The position numbers and the translations under genes are program-made. From contig CAKZPS010000021.1 of NCBI GenBank assembly GCA_937139415.1, forward strand, positions 1 through 64,000: DNA of 64,000 bases. Direction: 5' to 3'. Positions within the stretch are counted from its first letter, which is position 1. Every line of letters begins with the position of its first letter. Positions 25,486-33,022 of the stretch are shown piece by piece. This DNA is from an uncultured bacterium. Lineage in GTDB: Bacteria > Atribacterota > Atribacteria > Atribacterales > Caldatribacteriaceae. Under the pieces are notes generated by a model. It made no database searches. It saw only the letters and a program-made list of their open reading frames with translations, and was not told the origin of the DNA.

Positions 25486-26471
25486 AGGTAGAACGAAAAG
25501 AAGAAAGGATAGCCTTAAAAATCATTCTCTATATATTTCGAAATTACAGTGTATACGTAACTTTCTTCCTTATCCTCATCGTCTCAGGTATTGTCAGTAG
25601 AGGAATCTTCATCCGCCCAACGAATCTCTGGGCAGTTATGCTGAGATCGAGTATTCTTGGACTTGTTTCTTTAGGTCAGATGTTAGTGGTCATGACCGGG
25701 GGTATCGATCTTTCTGTAGGCTCTCTCTTCAGTCTTTCGCTCACCATTATGGCTTTGGGAGAATTCACGAGGATAAATCCTTATATTGCTATTATACTTG
25801 CGATTGGTGGGGGTACGATGGTTGGCCTCTTGAATGGAATTATCGTAGTCACCACGAAAATATACCCATTCATTGTCACTTTCGCAACGATGATGATATT
25901 GGAGTCATTCAATCTTACCATTCTCGGAGCAGCAGCTTTTAATTTTCCCACCATTCAAGGAGCACTCCTTAGCATCATGAATTTTCTCCACCTCGATGAA
26001 ACTATTCTTTCAGTAGCTCTATGGGTCATTGCTACCTCCGTTACTTTCTTCATGTGTCGCTACTCAACATTCGGACACAATCTCTATGCCGCGGGTGGGA
26101 ACGAAATAGCCTCCGTATTCTCTGGAGTTAATATCAAAAAAGTCAAAATCCTCAGTTATACGTGCAGTGGTTTCTTGAGCGCGCTTGCTGCAGTTATGGC
26201 AGCATACCGTCTCGGTGGAACTAACGTTGGAGCCGGTTCTGGCTACCAACTCAATTCTATAGCCGCTGTGGTAGTAGGAGGGGTTAGTCTCTATGGAGGT
26301 GTTGGGAATCCCATAGGTGTGGCTATTGGTTCTATAGTCATTGCTATGCTCCTCAACATCATGAATATCCTCAATGTAGATCCTTTTATTCAAAATGCCA
26401 TCCAGGGTCTTATCATTCTCGGCTATGTTGCTTTAAGCAACTACTTACAATGGTTAAGGTTAGAACGCTAA
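25482..26471 (+). CDS. CUT2-family sugar ABC transporter permease 2
   Basis: A 329-residue RbsC-type permease. Family motifs are LVVMTGGIDLSVGSLFSLSL near residue 75, HNLYAAGGNEIASVFSGVNI near 195 and IAAVVVGGVSLYGGVGNPIG near 265. It overlaps permease 1 by four bases and lies 21 bases before the isomerase-like gene. Having two distinct permeases fits systems for larger or unusual monosaccharides, though this alone does not define the substrate. Confidence 0.93.
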   Translation: MKVERKEERIALKIILYIFRNYSVYVTFFLILIVSGIVSRGIFIRPTNLWAVMLRSSILGLVSLGQMLVVMTGGIDLSVGSLFSLSLTIMALGEFTRINPYIAIILAIGGGTMVGLLNGIIVVTTKIYPFIVTFATMMILESFNLTILGAAAFNFPTIQGALLSIMNFLHLDETILSVALWVIATSVTFFMCRYSTFGHNLYAAGGNEIASVFSGVNIKKVKILSYTCSGFLSALAAVMAAYRLGGTNVGAGSGYQLNSIAAVVVGGVSLYGGVGNPIGVAIGSIVIAMLLNIMNILNVDPFIQNAIQGLIILGYVALSNYLQWLRLER

Positions 26472-26492
26472 AAGAGGGAGGGAAGAAATAAT

Positions 26493-27854
26493 ATGGAAAA
26501 CATGGGCAAAACCAAAGTTGGCATAGTTCATTTGGGATTTTTCGCCTATCCTCGAGAGTATTTAGCCAAGAGAGGACAAGAATGTAAAAATTTATTGGAA
26601 GAGAATGGTTTCGAAGTCGCCTCTGCCCAAATGGTGATCGGCACAGAAGAAGCAGAGAGATGTGTCTCTGAGCTTAAAAAAGTTGACCTAGATCTCCTCA
26701 TTTTGAATTTCCTAAGTTGGACTAATTCCCCACCTGTAATTCACGTGGCGCAAAACTTTAGAGACGTCCCCATTCTCTTATGGGGTATAGGCGGAAGAAC
26801 CGATCCAGACACAGGTAGCTTAGTGTCTCCGGCTGCGGTTGCAGGAATTACTGCGGCTCTGTCTCCCCTTAAGATGATCCACGGAAAGCTCTTCACGGTT
26901 ATTGACGAACCAGATCAACCTACTCAAATTAAGGAAATAAAAAGGATTGGGAATGTTTCCCGAGCGGCTACCCTTCTGTGCAAATCTCGTATCGGTATTG
27001 TAGGATACGCCGATATGGGTCTCTATACCGCCATGTATGAGGGACTCTCGTTGAAGGAAAAAATTGGTGTAGAGGTAGAGGAATTTTCTCTCCTTGAAAT
27101 TACTCAAAAAATGGACAAGATATCAGCAGAAAAGGCACAAAGACTCGTAGACCAAATGAAAGGAGACTGGCAATTTGAAGTCCTTACTGATGAAGCAACG
27201 TTATTGGAAACCGCCAAAATATACTTAGCGTTAGAGGAAAAAATACAGGAAAGAGGATATGATGGTTTGTCGATAAAATGCGTTGAAGGCATGAGTAAAA
27301 TTATGGGTATAACTCCTTGCATTCCTCTCTCGATGCTGGCTGATCAAGTCGTGTCAACTTGTGAATGTGATGTCCCAGGCATGGTTACCGAGCTTATTTT
27401 AAAGTATATTTCGCAAGGGAAAACACCAACTTTCATGGAACACTACGAGATTATTGGAAATCGAATACTCGTAGGCGTTTGTGGTTTTGCCCCCTTTTCT
27501 TGGTGCTATCGTCCTCCACACATTAATCGTTATGGGTGGGGTGGTTTTACCGGTTTAGCTAATACTTCTACGATCAAATCTGAGCAAATTCTTACAGTAG
27601 CACGGTTATCCTCTTTTGGTAACCAATATCGCCTCTTCGTTACAAGAGCGAAATCTTATCCACCACGCCTTTGGGAAGAATTAGGATGGCCTCAACCAGC
27701 CCCTCGATTCCCCAGTCTGGAACTCGAACCAGAGTGTGATATTGAGCATTATCTACAAGAAATTTCAGCACAACATTGTCTCATCATTGAAGGCGACTAT
27801 TGTCAAGATTTAGTCGATTTAGCTTATCTCCTCGACCTTGAGGTGATTCAATGA
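26493..27854 (+). CDS. Fucose/arabinose isomerase-family protein, metal-site His apparently replaced
   Basis: A 453-residue relative of the FucI/AraA superfamily, with GGGAGG upstream of ATG 26493. It shares the superfamily fold marks IVGYADMGLYTAMYEGLSLK near residue 170, VSTCECDVPGMVTELILKY (metal Glu) near 288, and PTFMEHYEIIGNRILVGVCG. The position that is WHCGQAP in the 6018-7427 paralogue reads VGVCGFAP, so a metal-ligand His may be missing. A C-terminal SAQHCLIIEGDYCQD could supply the other His. It overlaps the kinase gene by four bases. Either an isomerase with altered metal chemistry or a partner subunit of the protein at 29355. Confidence 0.78.
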   Translation: MENMGKTKVGIVHLGFFAYPREYLAKRGQECKNLLEENGFEVASAQMVIGTEEAERCVSELKKVDLDLLILNFLSWTNSPPVIHVAQNFRDVPILLWGIGGRTDPDTGSLVSPAAVAGITAALSPLKMIHGKLFTVIDEPDQPTQIKEIKRIGNVSRAATLLCKSRIGIVGYADMGLYTAMYEGLSLKEKIGVEVEEFSLLEITQKMDKISAEKAQRLVDQMKGDWQFEVLTDEATLLETAKIYLALEEKIQERGYDGLSIKCVEGMSKIMGITPCIPLSMLADQVVSTCECDVPGMVTELILKYISQGKTPTFMEHYEIIGNRILVGVCGFAPFSWCYRPPHINRYGWGGFTGLANTSTIKSEQILTVARLSSFGNQYRLFVTRAKSYPPRLWEELGWPQPAPRFPSLELEPECDIEHYLQEISAQHCLIIEGDYCQDLVDLAYLLDLEVIQ

Positions 27855-29371
27855 AATGGTGTATCACTGTCGATATTGGCACCACTGCAACAAAGGTGTC
27901 AGTATTTACAATAGATGGACAATGTGTTTTCTCGACCGCCGAGGAATACTCCTTAGAATTTCCTCAAGAGGAATGGGTAGAAATTAACTTTTATGAATAC
28001 TACAACGCTTTTCGAAGAGGTTGGAAAAAATTCCTCGCGCAAAACAGTATACCACAAGCTGAAGTTACACTCATTTGTACCTCAAGCCAAGGGGAAAGTA
28101 TTGTGGCTGTTGATCGTCAGGGTGAACCACTATCTAACGGTATTGTTTGGCTTGACAATCGAGCCAGAAAGGAAGCCCAAAAACTTTCGAGCATCATTGA
28201 AAACCAGTTTTTTTATCAAAGGACAGGCATTCCTGAAATAGGTCCTAACTGGCCTATTACCAAAATCATGTGGATAAGACAGAATAACCCTGCACTCTAT
28301 GCATCAGCCTATAAATTCCTTCTCGCGGAAGATTTTACACTTTATAAACTCGCTAAGGAGTTCGCTACCAATAAATCTGTGGCTTGTACCACAGGGTTTT
28401 TCGATATTATAATCGAAAATTGGTGGCAGGAGCTTCTCAAAGAGGTTAATATCTCCGCAGACCTACTCCCCAAAATTGTACTACCTGGAAGTGTGATAGG
28501 ACATCTCCATCCTCAAACTGCAAAAGAATTGTCTATTCAGGGAGAATGTTTGGTCGTTTGTGGCGGAATGGACCAAGCTTGTGGAGCCATAGGAGCAGGT
28601 AACTTTATGGAGGGCGTGATTTCAGAAACCACGGGAACAGCATTAGCTGTTGCTGCAACAATTCAAAATCCGCGGTTTGATCTTCCAAATAAAATCCCTT
28701 ACTATTGTCACTCTCTCAAAGAGAGAGTATACCTCGCTCTACCCTATTGTCCCACCTCCGGTATCATTTTAAAATGGTTTAGAGATAACTTTTTTGATTC
28801 CCCCAAAAACTATGAAGAACTAATACAAATGGCCGAGGACATTCCTCCAGGTAGTGAGGGGCTCATCTTGGTCCCGTACTTTGCTGGTTCTCTCAGTCCT
28901 GATTACAATCCAAATGCCAGGGGAATTTTTTTTGGTGCCACCTTATCAACGAAGAGAGCACACTTTGTTAGAAGCATACTCGAGGGCGTGGCCTTCGCTT
29001 TACGTGAAAATGTTGAGCTTATCGAAAGCATGGGAGTAACTACGCAAAGAATCGTGTCGCTCGGTGGAGGAGCGAAAAGCAAAGTCTGGCTCCAGATTAA
29101 AGCTGATGTTTTACAAAGGGATATCTTCAAGCCACATATGGAAGAATCAACCTCCTTGGGTGCCTTTATATTAGGAGCAGTTGCAGTAGGGTATTTTCCT
29201 ACACTTCAGATCGCTTATGAAAGACTCGCAAAAGAGGGAACAATATTCTATCCTCGCAGAAACCACCAAATGGTACATGAGTCTTCTTTTCAAAAGTTTC
29301 GCCAAATATATGCTCGATGCCGAGAAATATTTTTATTAGAGGAGGATGACTTACATGGGACAAAGTCCTAA
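27851..29371 (+). CDS. FGGY-family carbohydrate kinase
   Basis: A 506-residue sugar kinase. It has CITVDIGTTATKVSVFTIDG at the N-terminus, IVWLDNRARKEAQKL near residue 98, VVCGGMDQACGAIGAGNFM near 235 carrying the catalytic Asp, and IVSLGGGAKSKVWLQIKADV near 398. In the catalytic loop Met replaces the usual His of GGHDQ. It is sandwiched between two isomerase-like genes (4-base overlap upstream, 17-base overlap downstream), so it almost certainly acts on their product. Confidence 0.92.
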   Translation: MKWCITVDIGTTATKVSVFTIDGQCVFSTAEEYSLEFPQEEWVEINFYEYYNAFRRGWKKFLAQNSIPQAEVTLICTSSQGESIVAVDRQGEPLSNGIVWLDNRARKEAQKLSSIIENQFFYQRTGIPEIGPNWPITKIMWIRQNNPALYASAYKFLLAEDFTLYKLAKEFATNKSVACTTGFFDIIIENWWQELLKEVNISADLLPKIVLPGSVIGHLHPQTAKELSIQGECLVVCGGMDQACGAIGAGNFMEGVISETTGTALAVAATIQNPRFDLPNKIPYYCHSLKERVYLALPYCPTSGIILKWFRDNFFDSPKNYEELIQMAEDIPPGSEGLILVPYFAGSLSPDYNPNARGIFFGATLSTKRAHFVRSILEGVAFALRENVELIESMGVTTQRIVSLGGGAKSKVWLQIKADVLQRDIFKPHMEESTSLGAFILGAVAVGYFPTLQIAYERLAKEGTIFYPRRNHQMVHESSFQKFRQIYARCREIFLLEEDDLHGTKS

Positions 29372-30749
29372 GATCGGTGTTTTGGTCACCGCGCTCTTAG
29401 AAGATGACTTTAATAAAACAGGGTACCTTCGACCACAAGCACGGGAAGCGGCACAAAAAATTGCTTCCGTTTTTAACTCGATGGGGCAAACCATATTTCC
29501 GGGGTTGGTTGAAGAAGAATGGCAAGCACAACAAGCCGCAGAAACATTTAATCGTGAAATGGTTGACCTCATAGTTTTCACCGAACTTGCTTACACAAAG
29601 GGTATCGTCCCACTACGAACCTTTCTATCAACCCACGCACCTATTCTTCTCTGGATTACTCAATTCATTCGATCGTTCCCTGAAAAGGCTGATTTTGACC
29701 TCGTAATGCTGAATTCGGGCATGTGTGGATTACCCGAAATCGGACAACTTCTTCAGCGGATTGGCAGAACCTTCTTTGTCGTCTCTGGTCACTTCGAGGA
29801 CCCTAAGGTACACCAATCACTCAAAGAATGGATAGATGCTCTTAAAGTGAAAAGAACGCTCCAAGAGCCTAAAATAGGGACTATTGGTCATCCTTTTGAA
29901 GGGATGGCGGATTTACGACTAGACGAAATATCTCTCCGCAAGTTTCTGGGACCAGTATGCTGGCCAGTAGAACACGAAGTGATTCCGCAGATCATGTCCA
30001 CCATCGACGAAAAAAGCGCTAGAAGTTTAATTTTAGAAGAAGAGCGCGCCTACGGTGGCATAGAAGTCCCCGAAGAAACCATGTTAAGATCGGCAAAATT
30101 AGCCCTGGCCTTGGAAAAAATGGTAGAGGAAAAAAATCTTAGTGCAGTAGCCCTTTTCGACCAAATATGGCTTGATGATCCTCGAGTAGGGATCATACCT
30201 TCCTATGGTACCTCCCGTATGGTAAGCAAAGGCATTCCTTTCACCTGCGAAATGGATATTGCTCAGGCAGTTTCCATGATTATATGCAACTCCCTTACCG
30301 GCTCTTCTACCTTCTTAGAAAACTATGTCATAGACTTCGAAGAAAATGCTATCATTCTTTCCCACGATGGACATGGTAACCCCGCTTTGGCTACTCACCC
30401 CAAGGAGGTGAAAATCAAACCGAGCATATACTATCGGGGTGTCCACGGTTTCGGCGCTTCTTTCGAATACGCCTACCATCCTGGAAACGTAACTTTACTC
30501 TCTCTCAGTTATTTAGGACAAGACCGATGGAAACTCATCATTTGCGAAGGAGAATCGATACCCATGGCACCAAGACCCATAGTCGCACCACAAATGCTCT
30601 TTCGACCTAAAAATGGTTCAATTGAATCCTATACCAAACTATGGGTACAAGAAGGCGCATCACACCATCACGCTCTTGCATATGGTCATTGGGAATCCGT
30701 TTTGGTCAAAATTGCTTCCCTGTTAGGTGTCGATTATCGAGTGATATGA
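29355..30749 (+). CDS. L-arabinose isomerase-family protein, probable ketol-isomerase
   Basis: About 464 residues. ATG 29355 has GGAGG nine bases upstream; the earlier ATG at 29346 directly abuts that site. AraA-superfamily features include PFTCEMDIAQAVSM (metal Glu) near residue 295, SSTFLENYVIDFEENAIILS, SHDGHGNPALAT (metal His) and a C-terminal EGASHHHALAYGHWE. All four usual metal positions appear to be present, in contrast to the partner at 26493. Classic AraA is about 500 residues. The gene overlaps the kinase gene by 17 bases. It would convert the imported aldose to a ketose. Confidence 0.82.
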   Translation: MGQSPKIGVLVTALLEDDFNKTGYLRPQAREAAQKIASVFNSMGQTIFPGLVEEEWQAQQAAETFNREMVDLIVFTELAYTKGIVPLRTFLSTHAPILLWITQFIRSFPEKADFDLVMLNSGMCGLPEIGQLLQRIGRTFFVVSGHFEDPKVHQSLKEWIDALKVKRTLQEPKIGTIGHPFEGMADLRLDEISLRKFLGPVCWPVEHEVIPQIMSTIDEKSARSLILEEERAYGGIEVPEETMLRSAKLALALEKMVEEKNLSAVALFDQIWLDDPRVGIIPSYGTSRMVSKGIPFTCEMDIAQAVSMIICNSLTGSSTFLENYVIDFEENAIILSHDGHGNPALATHPKEVKIKPSIYYRGVHGFGASFEYAYHPGNVTLLSLSYLGQDRWKLIICEGESIPMAPRPIVAPQMLFRPKNGSIESYTKLWVQEGASHHHALAYGHWESVLVKIASLLGVDYRVI

Positions 30750-30784
30750 TTATAATTATAAAAATTGAAAAGGGAGGAAAGGAT

Positions 30785-31708
30785 ATGCTCCAAATTGCAG
30801 AAATTCCCTTCGGGGGTTGGGCGCGGAACTGTCTCATTTCTAATGGCCGCATTGAAGCGGTGGTCACCGAAGAGGTGGGACCTCGGGTTATCCGATTGGC
30901 TTTTGTGGGGAAAACCAATCTTTTCGTAGAGATGTCCGAGGAATTAGGCATCACTGGTGGTAGCGAATGGCACATCTTCGGTGGACATAGGCTCTGGCAT
31001 GCTCCGGAAGTAAATCCTCGCTCCTATTACCCGGACAACGGTCCGGTATCGGTTGAGAAAACCAAAGAGGGTGCGCGTTTCATCCAGGAGATCGAAAAGT
31101 CAACCGGAATTCAAAAAGAGATAGAAATCAAGATGTGGGAAAATGAGAATGCTCTCACCGTGATCCATCGCCTCACCAATCATAATCTCTGGCCCATAGA
31201 GCTCGCCCCCTGGGCTCTCTCTGCTATGGCTAAAGGGGGTATGGCTATTATCCCCCAAGAACCGTACCAAAGCTGGTCAGATAACCTCCTTCCGGTCAGG
31301 CCTCTCGTTCTGTGGGGATACTCCGAGATGGATGATCCTCGCTTCCGCTGGGGGAAGAAATACGTAACCCTGAAGCAGAACCCTCAAGCTTCCTCCCCCA
31401 ACAAAGCCGGTTTCGGGAATAAGCAAGGGTGGGGAGCATACCTCTTAGGGGAATATCTCTTCATTAAGATTGCTTCCTATCGAGAACACGCCGTCTATCC
31501 CGATATGGGCTCTTCGTTTGAACTCTACACCGATCATCGTTTTTTGGAATTAGAATCGTTGGGTCCTCTTTCTCTCTTGCAGCCTCACGGCACAGTAGAA
31601 CACGTGGAGTACTGGTTCCTTTTTGAAGGAGTGACCGCCGAAGACTCCGACGAGAGTATCGACCGAGAAGTACGGCCTCTTGTGGAAAGAGCGATGTCTC
31701 TCATATAA
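30785..31708 (+). CDS. DUF4380 / galactose-mutarotase-like protein
   Basis: About 307 residues. The ATG at 30785 follows GGGAGGAAAGG. The beta-rich protein begins LQIAEIPFGGWARNCLISNG and EEVGPRVIRLAFVGK, with EWHIFGGHRLWHAPE in the first third. This is the layout of DUF4380 proteins of the galactose mutarotase-like fold. A role in anomer interconversion or sugar binding at the end of the sugar operon is inferred. By eye it is richer in G and C than the genes before it and closer to the following housekeeping genes, so it may not share their history. Confidence 0.75.
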   Translation: MLQIAEIPFGGWARNCLISNGRIEAVVTEEVGPRVIRLAFVGKTNLFVEMSEELGITGGSEWHIFGGHRLWHAPEVNPRSYYPDNGPVSVEKTKEGARFIQEIEKSTGIQKEIEIKMWENENALTVIHRLTNHNLWPIELAPWALSAMAKGGMAIIPQEPYQSWSDNLLPVRPLVLWGYSEMDDPRFRWGKKYVTLKQNPQASSPNKAGFGNKQGWGAYLLGEYLFIKIASYREHAVYPDMGSSFELYTDHRFLELESLGPLSLLQPHGTVEHVEYWFLFEGVTAEDSDESIDREVRPLVERAMSLI

Positions 31709-31727
31709 ATGATGGATACGCTTCCCA

Positions 31728-32216
31728 CTATGTGTGCCGATGGGCAACGCGGGAAGCCCCAAACGATTCCGGCTTCACCTTCACCACGAAACCCATATTT
31801 TCAATCATCCCCACAATCTCTTTGATAAGGGTCCGTGTAGGTCCGTTATTGCCAATATCGATATGAATCTCGACGTCGTAGTTCGAAAGGTGGTTATCAG
31901 GGTAAGAACGCAGAACCTGGAGAAGTTTTTGTGAAACCTGGAGAGAGAGCCATGCCTCTCCATAGATTTTATTGCGGATATCAATGGCTCCTCGCCAATG
32001 GCTCCGCCGCCAAAAATATCGACCTCCGTGGCCCACGCGATGTACGATGAGCGCGGTTACGAAGACCTGCACCGGGGGATTTTCACGAAAATCACGGGAA
32101 TCAGTACCGATAATCACGCGATAGTGACACTTTGGCTCTTCCCGGATAAATTCAAAAACCGCTCGAACCAGGTCTTCAAACTTCAATAATCCTTGGGTGG
32201 GACTGTAAAAATACAA
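31728..32216 (-). CDS. YkuK-family predicted RNase H-like protein (DUF458)
   Basis: A 162-residue protein matching the YkuK/DUF458 family. It has YRVIIGTDSRDFRENPPVQV, whose Asp fits an RNase H-fold active site, then IRNKIYGEAWLSLQVSQKLL and YDVEIHIDIGNNGPTRTLIK. The cellular role is unknown in the family. The TTG start at 32216 has AAGGAG directly adjacent (no spacing), so the true start is uncertain; the frame is open upstream to 32268 without ATG, GTG or TTG at a good distance. Convergent with the mutarotase-like gene (19-base gap, no hairpin seen). Confidence 0.78.
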   Translation of the reverse strand: MYFYSPTQGLLKFEDLVRAVFEFIREEPKCHYRVIIGTDSRDFRENPPVQVFVTALIVHRVGHGGRYFWRRSHWRGAIDIRNKIYGEAWLSLQVSQKLLQVLRSYPDNHLSNYDVEIHIDIGNNGPTRTLIKEIVGMIENMGFVVKVKPESFGASRVAHRHT

Positions 32217-32272
32217 CTCCTTAGGGAGAGAAATAAATCCGACGCCTTTGATCTCACTTCCTTTCTCTTTTC

Positions 32273-32289
32273 ATTGTATCATTTATAAT
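32273..32289. promoter_or_regulatory. Back-to-back -10 elements for the YkuK-like and pcm genes
   Basis: On the plus strand a perfect TATAAT lies at 32284-32289, 20 bases before the pcm start. On the minus strand TACAAT lies at 32273-32278, about 57 bases before the YkuK-like start. Neither has a convincing -35. The two would overlap and compete. Confidence 0.45.
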
Positions 32290-32308
32290 GAGGATAGGTG
32301 AAAGGAGT

Positions 32309-33022
32309 ATGAAAAAGAAAATAAAATTTTTTATCGGTATGGTCCTCGTCTTCACTTTTGTGCCCTATAGTTTTGCTCAAGAGTCCTGGGAAAAAGCACG
32401 TATCCAAATGGTGGAAGAGCAAATCGTTGCCTATGGCATTAGCGATCCCTTGGTTCTTGAGGCCCTGCGAACCGTTCCCCGACATGAATTCGTTCCTGAA
32501 GAAATGAAAGAATTGGCTTATGCAGATACACCGCTTCCCATTGGTTACGGACAAACTATCTCCCAACCCTTTATCGTTGCCCTCATGACCGAAAAAGCCA
32601 AGGTAAAACCTCAAGACAAGGTGTTAGAAGTCGGTACCGGTTCCGGTTACCAAGCCGCGGTTCTCAGTGCCATGGGATGCACCGTCTATACCGTAGAAAT
32701 CATCCAAAAACTTGTTCTATTGGCAGAAGCAACCCTCAAACGTCTGGGCTATCAGCATATCACCGTAAAATGGGGTGATGGTTATTTTGGCTGGCAAGAA
32801 GCATCTCCCTTCGATGCCATTATTGTCACCTGTAGCGTTGATCACATCCCTCCACCCTTGATCGAACAGCTCAAAGAAGGAGGAACGATGGTTATCCCCG
32901 TCGGTCCACCCTGGAGCATACAAAGTCTCTGGGTTATAGAAAAAACCCTGCAAGGACTGCAAGTAGAAGACTTGGGAGCAGTGCGATTCGTCCCTCTCAC
33001 TCGGGAGATACGCGAGAAATAG
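32309..33022 (+). CDS. pcm: Exported protein-L-isoaspartate O-methyltransferase
   Basis: About 237 residues. The signal peptide KKKIKFFIGMVLVFTFVPYSFA precedes a complete Pcm domain. AYADTPLPIGYGQTISQPF is the family hallmark, and KVLEVGTGSGYQAAVLSAMG near residue 100 is the S-adenosylmethionine motif. The enzyme methylates L-isoaspartyl residues for repair of aged proteins. ATG 32309 has AGGTGA seven bases upstream, while ATG 32288 lies inside the -10 box. A Sec-type leader on an SAM-dependent enzyme is unusual, since SAM is cytoplasmic. It overlaps the convergent membrane-protein gene by 26 bases. Confidence 0.93.
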   Translation: MKKKIKFFIGMVLVFTFVPYSFAQESWEKARIQMVEEQIVAYGISDPLVLEALRTVPRHEFVPEEMKELAYADTPLPIGYGQTISQPFIVALMTEKAKVKPQDKVLEVGTGSGYQAAVLSAMGCTVYTVEIIQKLVLLAEATLKRLGYQHITVKWGDGYFGWQEASPFDAIIVTCSVDHIPPPLIEQLKEGGTMVIPVGPPWSIQSLWVIEKTLQGLQVEDLGAVRFVPLTREIREK

